DNA of 14,457 nucleotides from a bacterium (lineage in GTDB: Bacteria; Patescibacteriota; Minisyncoccia; Moranbacterales; DUUL01). Under the pieces are notes generated by a model that did not search any database, was not told the DNA's origin, and worked only from the letters and a program-made list of their open reading frames with translations. Position 1 is the first letter of the stretch. Each line of letters starts with the position of its first letter. A program made the position numbers and the translations under genes. Of the stretch, positions 6,449 to 12,378 are shown piece after piece. Where the stretch lies: positions 1 to 14,457 of the forward strand of contig DAOWHU010000041.1 of the NCBI GenBank assembly GCA_030641245.1. Reading direction: 5' to 3'.

Positions 6449-8218
6449 ATGCAAAACAACAAAAAACAGGACAATCTCGACCTTCTCCGCCACAGCACTG
6501 CCCACATTTTAGCCACCGCTGTTTTAAAATTCTTCCCTGAAGCTAAATTCGCTATTGGCCCGACTATTGATAATGGCTTTTATTACGACTTCGAACTTCC
6601 TCGAACTTTGATCCCCGAAGACCTTCCTTTGATCGAAGCCGAAATGAAGAAAATTGTTAAAGCCAACTTCCCTTTTAAGCAAAAAATGATTCCAATCGAA
6701 GAAGCTTTAGCTAAGTTTAAAAAATTAGATCAACAATACAAAGTGGAATTGCTTAAAGATCTAAAAAAGGGAAAGAAAAAAGAAGTCAGTCTTTACAAGT
6801 TGGATGGCTTTATCGATTTATGTAGCGGTCCTCATCTAGAATCTTCTGGAAAAGTTGACCTTCAAGCTTTCAAACTAACTCATATTTCTAGCGCCTACTG
6901 GAAAGGCGACGAAAAACGAGAAAGTTTACAAAGAATTTATGGAACTGTTTTCGAAAACAAAAAAAATCTCAAAAAACATTTATTCGAACTAGAAGAAGCC
7001 AAAAAGCGAGACCACCGAAAACTTGGAAAAGAATTAGACTTATTTGTGTTTTCAGATTTAGTTGGACCCGGACTACCGTTGTTCACTCCCAAAGGGACTG
7101 TTATCAAAAGAACTTTAGAGCGTTGGATCGAAGACGAAGAAATGAAACGAGGCTATCTACAAACTTCTACTCCCGATATTTCCAAAGTGGCTCTTTTCAA
7201 AAAATCCGGGCATTGGGACCACTATCAAGATGATATGTTCCCTGCTATGGATATCTATGATGATCAATATGTTTTACGACCAATGACTTGTCCTCATCAA
7301 TTTATGATTTATAATTCTCGACCTCGATCTTACCGAGAGTTGCCTTTGCGATATTCTGAAATCTCCAGGCTTTACCGAAAAGAAAAATCGGGCGAACTAT
7401 TTGGTCTAATTCGACACGCTGGTGGCTGGAGTTTCGCGGATGCTCATATCATTTGTACTCCCGAACAAGTTGAGGCTGAATTTGTCCAAGTAGTCGATTT
7501 GGTTCAATATGTAATGAAGACTTTGAAGATTACTAATTATTGGTATCGATTTTCCAAGTGGGATCCCGAAAATAAAAAAGATAAATATGTCAACAATCCC
7601 AAGGCCTGGAAAGAAAGCCAAGCTTCAATGAAAAAAATCATTGATAATATGAAACTAGATTATCAGGAAGCTGAAGATGAAGCCGCTTTTTACGGACCAA
7701 AGTTGGATGTTCAACTTCAAAATTCCAACGGCAAAGATGAAACTGCCTTTACCATCCAAATTGACTTTTCTCTGCCAGAAAAATTTGATATGACCTATAT
7801 AGCTGAAGATGGTTCTGAAAAACGACCTATGATTATTCATCGAGGTTCAATTGGATGTGTTGAGAGAACGATGGCCTTTCTAATCGAACACTACGCTGGT
7901 AAATTTCCAACCTGGTTATCTCCAGTTCAGGTAGCCCTGCTTCCAGTCTCTGAAAAATTTGATGCTTACGCCAAAAAAGTCGAGAAATCTTTACGAAAAG
8001 AAGGGATCCGAATCGAAACTCCCAACCCTGAAAATTCCCTTGGAAAAAGAATTGCCGAAACCACTAAAACTAAAGTTCCCTATATTTTAATCATAGGAGA
8101 AAAGGAAGAAAAAGACGAAACCGTGACAATCAGAAAACGGGATCAGAAAGAGCAAGAAAAGATGAAAATTGCCGATTTTATCAAAATGATTAAAAAAGAA
8201 ATAACTGAAAAAATCTAA
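6449..8218 (+). CDS. thrS: Threonyl-tRNA synthetase (no TGS domain)
   Basis: This enzyme charges tRNA-Thr with threonine and edits mischarged Ser-tRNA-Thr. At 589 aa it is shorter than the roughly 640 aa of E. coli because the N-terminal TGS domain is absent: the protein opens almost directly with the editing motif HSTAH (H15, H19), completed by CSGPH (C125, H129). The class II core contains RPMTCPH with zinc ligand C281, motif 2 around YRKEKSGELFGLIR (309-322) with zinc ligand H333, and MIIHRGSIG with zinc ligand H464 leading into motif 3 (E472, R473). The anticodon-binding domain occupies about 490-589. The motif 2 loop RHAGGWSFADAH (322-333) is unusual against RVRGFTQDDAH in E. coli, with one extra residue. 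An upstream T-box leader controls expression. Confidence 0.96.
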   Translation: MQNNKKQDNLDLLRHSTAHILATAVLKFFPEAKFAIGPTIDNGFYYDFELPRTLIPEDLPLIEAEMKKIVKANFPFKQKMIPIEEALAKFKKLDQQYKVELLKDLKKGKKKEVSLYKLDGFIDLCSGPHLESSGKVDLQAFKLTHISSAYWKGDEKRESLQRIYGTVFENKKNLKKHLFELEEAKKRDHRKLGKELDLFVFSDLVGPGLPLFTPKGTVIKRTLERWIEDEEMKRGYLQTSTPDISKVALFKKSGHWDHYQDDMFPAMDIYDDQYVLRPMTCPHQFMIYNSRPRSYRELPLRYSEISRLYRKEKSGELFGLIRHAGGWSFADAHIICTPEQVEAEFVQVVDLVQYVMKTLKITNYWYRFSKWDPENKKDKYVNNPKAWKESQASMKKIIDNMKLDYQEAEDEAAFYGPKLDVQLQNSNGKDETAFTIQIDFSLPEKFDMTYIAEDGSEKRPMIIHRGSIGCVERTMAFLIEHYAGKFPTWLSPVQVALLPVSEKFDAYAKKVEKSLRKEGIRIETPNPENSLGKRIAETTKTKVPYILIIGEKEEKDETVTIRKRDQKEQEKMKIADFIKMIKKEITEKI

Positions 8219-8224
8219 TTTTTC

Positions 8225-8358
8225 AAAAGCACCAAATCCAAAATTTTAAATTTCAAATAAGCATCAATTTTCAAAATTCAAATATCCAAATTTGGCTTCG
8301 AAAAAATTTTGAATTTGAGAAATTGTAATTTGTGATTTATTTGGAATTTGGTGCTTTT
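8225..8358. repeat. A/T-rich imperfect inverted repeat between thrS and miaB
   Basis: The outer arms AAAAGCACCAAATCCAAA (8225-8242) and TTTGGAATTTGGTGCTTTT (8340-8358) are complementary apart from one bulged base. Inside them are more loosely matching words of the type CAAATTCAAA/TTTGAATTTG, and near the centre the palindrome CCAAATTTGG (8286-8295). The whole could form one long weak hairpin of about 134 nt. It fills almost the entire thrS-miaB gap and may end thrS transcripts. No coding potential is seen. Confidence 0.75.
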
Positions 8359-8368
8359 AATTTATAAT
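8341..8368 (+). promoter_or_regulatory. Predicted miaB promoter
   Basis: TTGGAA (8341-8346) and a perfect TATAAT (8363-8368) are spaced by 16 nt. The expected start point is near 8375, leaving a leader of about 15 nt before the miaB ATG. The -35 lies inside the right arm of the inverted repeat. The A/T-rich background makes chance matches likely. Confidence 0.45.
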
Positions 8369-8389
8369 TTATAAAAAAATCTCTGATGT

Positions 8390-9562
8390 ATGAAATATTT
8401 TATTAAGACTTTCGGTTGTCAAATGAATTTCTCTGATTCGGAGCGAATAGCAACCTTTTTTGAACAAAATAATTTTACTTTAGCTGACAAAATTGATTTG
8501 GCTGATTTGGTAATTTTCAATACTTGCGGAGTTCGTCAAATGTCAGAACACAAAGTTTACGGCCATGTTCATAACGTTTTCAAAAAAAGACAAGGTGAAT
8601 TCCGAAGGAAGAGAAGGTGCCCTGGGGTAAACCAAAGAAAAAAGATTGTTATAGTGACTGGTTGCTTGGCTCACCGCAAAGAATTTCGAAAAAGACTTGA
8701 AAAAAAAGTTGACCTTTTTATAGCCATCAAAGCTTTTCTCAACCTCGATAAATCTTCAGCAAAACAAGCAAAGATCCTAGAGCTAATCAAAAACAATAAA
8801 AGCACTTTAAATAAACTAGCCCGGGCAAAGTACTATCATACACTAGAGTATGATAGTGGCTGTGAAAATGATTATTTAAAGATAAAACCGAAATACGAGA
8901 GGAAAGATTCTGCCTTGGTGCCAATTATGACTGGTTGCAATAATTTCTGTACTTATTGTATCGTTCCCTATGCCCGAGGACGAGAATGGTCGAGACCTTT
9001 TAATGAAATTACTGACGAGGTTCGGCACCTCGCAGACAAAAATTACAAAAGAATCACATTACTAGGACAGAATGTTAACTCCTATAAAGACAAAAAAATA
9101 ACTTTCCCAATTTTACTAGATACTTTAGCTAAAGAATTTCCAAAGATTGAATTCAAATTCCTAACCTCCCACCCCAAGGACTATTCCGATAAACTGATTG
9201 ACGTCATTGCTCAAAACAAAAACATTTCTCGTCAAATTCATTTACCCATTCAAGCTGGCAGCGATAAAATCCTCAAAGCCATGAACCGTCCCTACACCCA
9301 AAAACATTATTTAAATCTAATCAAAAAAACTCGAGAAAAAGTTCCCGAAGCTAAAATCTCCACCGATGTAATTGTCGGCTTCCCTGGCGAATCCGAAAAA
9401 GATTTTCAAGAAACCGTCAAGGTTTTCAAGAAAGCCAAATTCTCCGAAGCCTTCATTAATAAATACTCCCCCCGCCCTGGCACCGCCTCCTTCAAACTCA
9501 AAGATAACGTTTTGTTGGATGAAAAAAAAAGAAGAGAAAGAATTCTCAGAGAATATTTCTGA
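8390..9562 (+). CDS. miaB: tRNA-2-methylthio-N6-adenosine methylthiotransferase, lacking TRAM
   Basis: This radical-SAM enzyme adds a methylthio group at A37 of tRNAs that read U-starting codons. The N-terminal UPF0004 domain has its three cluster cysteines in FGCQMN (C10), NTCGVR (C46) and TGCLAH (C92). The radical-SAM cluster is GCNNFCTYC (C183, C187, C190), followed by IVPYARGRE, LLGQNVNSY (224-232), HLPIQAGSD (284-292) and VIVGFPGE (327-334). QMN and NTCGVRQ favour MiaB over RimO or MtaB. The protein ends at 390 aa with KKRRERILREYF, where family members continue for about 50 residues into the RNA-binding TRAM domain. A repeat begins 18 nt after the stop. There is an odd basic insert FRRKRRCPGVNQ (71-82) and a linker of about 60 residues before the radical-SAM motif. 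No Shine-Dalgarno is seen. Confidence 0.9.
   Translation: MKYFIKTFGCQMNFSDSERIATFFEQNNFTLADKIDLADLVIFNTCGVRQMSEHKVYGHVHNVFKKRQGEFRRKRRCPGVNQRKKIVIVTGCLAHRKEFRKRLEKKVDLFIAIKAFLNLDKSSAKQAKILELIKNNKSTLNKLARAKYYHTLEYDSGCENDYLKIKPKYERKDSALVPIMTGCNNFCTYCIVPYARGREWSRPFNEITDEVRHLADKNYKRITLLGQNVNSYKDKKITFPILLDTLAKEFPKIEFKFLTSHPKDYSDKLIDVIAQNKNISRQIHLPIQAGSDKILKAMNRPYTQKHYLNLIKKTREKVPEAKISTDVIVGFPGESEKDFQETVKVFKKAKFSEAFINKYSPRPGTASFKLKDNVLLDEKKRRERILREYF
8832..8857. repeat. Perfect 10-bp inverted repeat inside miaB
   Basis: ACTATCATAC (8832-8841) and GTATGATAGT (8848-8857) are exact reverse complements around the 6-nt centre ACTAGA. It encodes part of YYHTLEYDS in the long linker between the UPF0004 and radical-SAM domains. 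A stem this good inside a coding region suggests a small inserted palindrome or an mRNA structure. Confidence 0.7.
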
Positions 9563-9580
9563 GAATAAATATCAAAATCC

Positions 9581-9655
9581 AAATTTCTTCAAATTATTCT
9601 CCACCTCGACAAGCTTTCGGCGAGACGGGTAAATCAAACTCAAAACTCAAATGAC
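9581..9655 (+). repeat. 75-nt repeat, copy 1 (downstream of miaB)
   Basis: This copy aligns without gaps to the reverse complement of 11064-11138 at 66 of 75 positions; most differences are C/T transitions. The central 48 bases (9591-9638) differ at only two positions. It contains an imperfect stem, CTCG..C with GGCGAG, around CAAGCTTTCGG (about 9601-9630). It is much richer in G+C than its surroundings and starts 18 nt after the miaB stop, reading in the miaB direction. The rest of this gap (9656-9750) shows no gene. Confidence 0.88.
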
Positions 9656-9750
9656 CAACACCAACTCACACCACGAGCTGTTAATTTTAATCCATCCAAC
9701 CACGGAACCCCTTTATCCATGCCGTCTGCAAAGATATTCCAAATATTTTT

Positions 9751-10404
9751 TTAAGCCTCTCCGTCCCATTCTTTAAAAAATTCTTCAAGATAGTCTTCAA
9801 CAAATTTGTGTCTAGATTCGGCTAAAGATTTTCCTGTTTTCGTATTCATCCGATCTTTTAACAAAAGCACTTTTTCGTAAAAATGATTAATCGATGGGGA
9901 ATTATTATTTTTATACTCTTCTTTTCTCATGCCAAGTCTCGGTTCAATTTCAGGATTATGAATTTCTTGTTTTTTATACCCGCCATAAGCAAAAGCTCTA
10001 GCAATTCCAATCGCCCCAAGAGCATCCAGCCGATCAGCGTCCTGAACAACATCAAGTTCCAAAGATTTAAAACTTTGAGTGAAGTTGCCCCCTTTGAAAG
10101 AAACATTATCAACTATTTCCCCCACATATTCTATTATCTCTTTGCCAACACCCAAGGAACTTAAAAATTCTCCTGATTTACGAGACCCAGCTTTTTCATC
10201 ACCATCATTAAACTTATAGTCAGCGATATCGTGAAGTAAAGCTCCAAGTTCAACTACAAACATATCAGCTTTTTCAGCCTCAGCAATTTTTTTGGAAAGT
10301 TTATAAACTCGCTCAGTATGATACCAGCCATGAACATCTTCCACTTCTGCCAAAGTTTCTTTCACAAAATCTATCGTTTTAAAAATTATTTCTGCTTTAT
10401 TCAT
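9751..10404 (-). CDS. HD-domain phosphohydrolase (YedJ/YpgQ type)
   Basis: This 217-aa cytoplasmic protein has the HD-superfamily metal-binding pattern: HGWYHTERV (H25, H29), ALLHDIAD (H58, D59) and QDADRLDALGAIGIAR (D122, D124, D127). This arrangement and length match the YedJ/YpgQ group; B. subtilis YpgQ has been reported as a dNTP pyrophosphohydrolase. A nucleotide-cleaning role is possible, but the substrate cannot be read from sequence. The start is ATG with no Shine-Dalgarno; it overlaps (ATGA) the stop of the broken Nudix ORF upstream. A TATAAT on the minus strand (10554-10559) is a possible but weakly supported promoter. The gene converges with miaB and lies between the two 75-nt repeats, so it may belong to an acquired segment. 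Confidence 0.87.
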   Translation of the reverse strand: MNKAEIIFKTIDFVKETLAEVEDVHGWYHTERVYKLSKKIAEAEKADMFVVELGALLHDIADYKFNDGDEKAGSRKSGEFLSSLGVGKEIIEYVGEIVDNVSFKGGNFTQSFKSLELDVVQDADRLDALGAIGIARAFAYGGYKKQEIHNPEIEPRLGMRKEEYKNNNSPSINHFYEKVLLLKDRMNTKTGKSLAESRHKFVEDYLEEFFKEWDGEA

Positions 10405-10580
10405 ACTTTAAGTTTAAATTTTAAACACTCTTCAACTGTGTCTTCTTCAAATTTCCCACCCGGCATTATATAATTATCTGTATTGTTTTGCGAGTATTTT
10501 TGCACTACTAAAAATTTTGTTTGGTCTTCGTTGGGGATTAATAATCCAATTTTATTATAGCAAGCCACAAACAAAAAATA
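10401..10580 (-). pseudogene. Nudix hydrolase fragment, truncated inside the Nudix box
   Basis: On the minus strand a 59-codon open stretch, following a TAG at 10581-10583, encodes a peptide with GLLIPNEDQTKFLVVQKYS and YIMPGGKFEEDTVEECLK. This is the first half of a Nudix domain: the beta strands leading to PGGK and the first part of Gx5Ex7REUxEExGU. It then runs into KFKLKV and TGA, so the catalytic REUxEExG helix is missing, and I find no continuation in other frames. There is no ATG; TTG (10572-10574) could start it. The TGA overlaps the ATG of the HD gene. It looks like the remains of a gene fused by deletion to the HD upstream region. It is unrelated to the intact Nudix gene at 5493. 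Confidence 0.7.
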
Positions 10581-10630
10581 CTAAAGTAAAATTTAAAAGC
10601 CTTTAATAAACCAAAACCACAATTTCCCCC

Positions 10631-10993
10631 TCAACTTTCTTTAACTTCTCGCCACTGTTTAAAAAATTCACATTTTCCTTTTTCATCTAAAGATATTTGA
10701 AATATCCCATTGATTTCTTGCTTCACATTAGATGGAACCAAAATCCTCGTTGCAAAAAAATTAACGACACAAATATTTTCATCTTGAAACAAAATTTTGT
10801 AACTATATTCTATGTCCCTTTGATTATCGGGAACAACTGCCCAGAGTTTTTCGATATCTTCAAAACTAGCGCAGGGTTCAGCAAAAACACTTTCATAATA
10901 TTCACATCCTTTCGAAATAGTTTGTATAACCGCTTTCACGTCTTTTTCTTTCCAAGCGCCCATAAAATCATCAAGCCATTTTTTATAATTCAT
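10631..10993 (-). CDS. NTF2/SnoaL-like protein
   Basis: A 120-aa protein with the look of the NTF2-like superfamily: an N-terminal helix with W-x5-W (MNYKKWLDDFMGAWKEKDVK), an early segment with aromatic residues (EYYESVF), then alternating strands (DIEYSYKILF, NICVVNFFATRI, EINGIFQISL) and a closing CEFFKQWREV. Members form a cone-shaped alpha+beta barrel and include small-molecule isomerases, hydrolases and non-enzymatic binding proteins, so no substrate can be given. Length is typical. It ends with TGA and has no Shine-Dalgarno; the upstream 70 bases are A/T-rich and end at the right-hand 75-nt repeat. It lies upstream of the Nudix fragment and HD gene on the same strand and may share a transcript with them. 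Confidence 0.72.
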   Translation of the reverse strand: MNYKKWLDDFMGAWKEKDVKAVIQTISKGCEYYESVFAEPCASFEDIEKLWAVVPDNQRDIEYSYKILFQDENICVVNFFATRILVPSNVKQEINGIFQISLDEKGKCEFFKQWREVKES

Positions 10994-11063
10994 ATATTTA
11001 ATTTTAAATTTTTAGTAAATAAGGTTGTTCTGAAATTTAGATTTAGGTATTTATAATTTATTT

Positions 11064-11138
11064 GTCATTCAAATTTTAGATTTGATTTGCCCGTCTCGCC
11101 GAAAGCTTGCCGAGGTGGAGAATAATTTGGAGAAATTT
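11064..11138 (-). repeat. 75-nt repeat, copy 2 (downstream of rsmI)
   Basis: This is the inverted partner of 9581-9655, identical at 66 of 75 positions. On the minus strand it begins 6 nt after the rsmI stop, so it stands in the same position and orientation relative to rsmI as copy 1 does to miaB. The imperfect stem at its centre (about 11089-11118) has compensating mismatches between copies only in part. There is no clear T run after the stem, so it is not a standard terminator. Confidence 0.88.
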
Positions 11139-11144
11139 AGAGTC

Positions 11145-11846
11145 TTAGTACACCAAGACGACAACCTCTCCTTTAATCTTGTCAGAATTTTCCTCGTAAT
11201 ATTTTTTAATATCAGCGACTTCCCCTCTTTTAATCTCTTCAAACATTTTAGTCAGCTCTCTTCCCAACACCAGTTTTTTGGAAACTTCTAGTTCTTCTTG
11301 AAGTCCCTCGATTAACTCCAAATTTTTCATCAATCGATAAGGAGATTCATAATAGATAACTGGATAATCAGAAACCAGGACTTCTCTAAAAAACTTCTCT
11401 CGTCCCTTTTTATTAGGCGGAAATCCCATAAAAGTAAAACGAGTAGTATTAATTCCGGCTACCGAAAGCAAAGCACTCAAAGCGTTCGCTCCAGGAATAG
11501 GAGTGATTTTTATTTTATCACCAAAAAACTCCAAGGCTTTTTTAATCAGAATATTGCCTGGATCAGAAATCCCCGGAGTTCCCGCATCCGTCACCAAGGC
11601 AACCTTTTTAACCTCGGACATCTGCTCTAAAATTCTCTCGATTTTACTGTCATTAGTTTGCTGATGATAAGCTTTTAGCGGTTTGCTAATTTCATACCTA
11701 TCTAACAAGACCTTAGTCTTTCTGGTGTCCTCACAAAGAATAAAATCGGCCTCTTTAAGTGTCTTTACGGCTCGATAGGTTATATCCTCCAAATTGCCAA
11801 TTGGCGTGGCTACGATCGAAAATTCTAACTCTTTGCTATCTTGCAT
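11145..11846 (-). CDS. rsmI: 16S rRNA (cytidine-1402-2'-O)-methyltransferase
   Basis: RsmI 2'-O-methylates C1402 of 16S rRNA in the ribosomal P site using S-adenosylmethionine. The 233-aa sequence shows the tetrapyrrole-methylase-fold motifs of the family: IVATPIGNLEDIT (11-23), ILCEDTRKT (36-44) ending in the RsmI-type DTR, LVTDAGTPGISDPG (84-97), PIPGANALSALLSVAG (116-131), FMGFPP (139-144), YYESPYRL (165-172) and GRELTKMFEE (195-204). It ends at KGEVVVLVY, lacking the C-terminal extension of the roughly 286-aa E. coli enzyme; short forms are common. The ATG has no Shine-Dalgarno and may be very close to the transcription start. A 75-nt repeat follows the stop by 6 nt. Confidence 0.95.
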   Translation of the reverse strand: MQDSKELEFSIVATPIGNLEDITYRAVKTLKEADFILCEDTRKTKVLLDRYEISKPLKAYHQQTNDSKIERILEQMSEVKKVALVTDAGTPGISDPGNILIKKALEFFGDKIKITPIPGANALSALLSVAGINTTRFTFMGFPPNKKGREKFFREVLVSDYPVIYYESPYRLMKNLELIEGLQEELEVSKKLVLGRELTKMFEEIKRGEVADIKKYYEENSDKIKGEVVVLVY

Positions 11847-11852
11847 ATATTT

Positions 11853-11881
11853 AAAATATTTTTATGAAAACTTTTTGTAAA
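11853..11881 (-). promoter_or_regulatory. Possible rsmI promoter
   Basis: On the minus strand TTTACA (11876-11881) and TATTTT (11853-11858) are spaced by 17 nt. A start 6-7 nt further on would fall at the rsmI ATG itself, giving an essentially leaderless mRNA. The -10 is weak and the region is A/T-rich. Confidence 0.35.
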
Positions 11882-11895
11882 TAATTTTTTAGGAA

Positions 11896-11918
11896 GGACG
11901 CTGTTGGTTTCAGCGTCC
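11896..11918. terminator. Strong hairpin between the 66-aa gene and rsmI
   Basis: A perfect 8-bp stem, GGACGCTG (11896-11903) with CAGCGTCC (11911-11918), has loop TTGGTTT. It lies 6 nt downstream of the 66-aa gene's stop on the minus strand. After the stem the minus strand reads TTCCTAAAAAATT, which is not a proper T run, so termination is plausible by position but not typical. Confidence 0.5.
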
Positions 11919-11924
11919 CCCAGA

Positions 11925-12125
11925 TTAAAATAACTCATTATACCTCCTGAGGGCTATTATTATCGGTATGAAAAATAAGACCACGGAGATAAAAAATCCT
12001 ACTTCTCCGACAAAGTGAAAGCCTGCCTCAGTAAAAAGCAATGCACTAAGCGAACTAACAAGAAAAAGCAGCACACTCTTTTTGAAACCGTCCCGACTAT
12101 CATCCCTACTTTCAGTAACACTCAT
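11925..12125 (-). CDS. Small two-helix membrane protein
   Basis: This 66-aa protein is not one I recognise. The charged N-terminus (MSVTESRDDSRDGFKK) is followed by two hydrophobic segments, about 17-35 (SVLLFLVSSLSALLFTEAG) and 41-59 (EVGFFISVVLFFIPIIIAL), and a short tail RRYNELF. The arginines after the second helix and the lysines before the first suggest both ends face the cytoplasm. The gene is supported by a strong Shine-Dalgarno, AAAGGAG, 6 nt before the ATG, in contrast with the core genes of this window. It is followed by a stable hairpin and lies between smc and rsmI on the same strand. Function unknown. Confidence 0.72.
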   Translation of the reverse strand: MSVTESRDDSRDGFKKSVLLFLVSSLSALLFTEAGFHFVGEVGFFISVVLFFIPIIIALRRYNELF

Positions 12126-12181
12126 TTTTTCTCCTTTCGAAAAAACTGTTAAGCATTCAGTATTTCCTTCCTTCTTTGAAA

Positions 12182-12340
12182 TTATTTCAAAAATTCCCTC
12201 TTTTTAATTTTTCCTGAATTAGCTTCAGAAACTTTCAAAAGTTCTCCCAATGAACCAAATAGACAGAGAATGATCAAAACTCCAGAGATAGCAAATACAG
12301 ACCATCATTTCAACCATTTGTCTTTTTTCTCAAATTTCAT
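12182..12340 (-). pseudogene. Tiny membrane-protein ORF with an in-frame TGA
   Basis: The minus strand reads ATG (12338-12340), encoding MKFEKKDKWLK, then TGA (12305-12307), then in the same frame WSVFAISGVLIILCLFGSLG and ELLKVSEANSGKIKKREFLK before TAA at 12182. The part after the TGA holds a clear membrane helix, and the whole resembles small CPR proteins with a basic K/W-rich start and one helix. A purine-rich AGGGAAAGGGAG precedes the ATG. The TGA sits where TGG would give K-W-W, so a nonsense change of a Trp codon is the simplest reading. UGA recoding is not supported because other genes here end at TGA. Function unknown. Confidence 0.5.
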
Positions 12341-12378
12341 CTCCCTTTCCCTGGAAAAGAACTACGTTTATATTAAAT

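Noticed and set aside
9372..9632. 86-aa plus-strand ORF over the miaB end as a frameshifted TRAM domain
   Set aside because: Its sequence is Ser/Pro/Lys-rich with no TRAM pattern, and most of it overlaps good miaB codons.
9660..9750. Read-through extension of the HD protein past its TAA on the minus strand
   Set aside because: The frame stays open for about 36 codons, but the family normally ends near EEFFKEWDGEA and the extra peptide shows no recognisable domain.
9581..11138. Insertion sequence or composite transposon
   Set aside because: The 75-nt repeats flank the segment, but there is no transposase or integrase between them and no target-site duplication that I can see. It is kept only as a finding.
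12305..12307. UGA recoded as Gly or Trp (codes 25 or 4)
   Set aside because: The NTF2-like gene, miaB and smc end at TGA, and gpmI, dnaE, thrS and rsmI have no internal TGA. A recoding lineage would use it many times.
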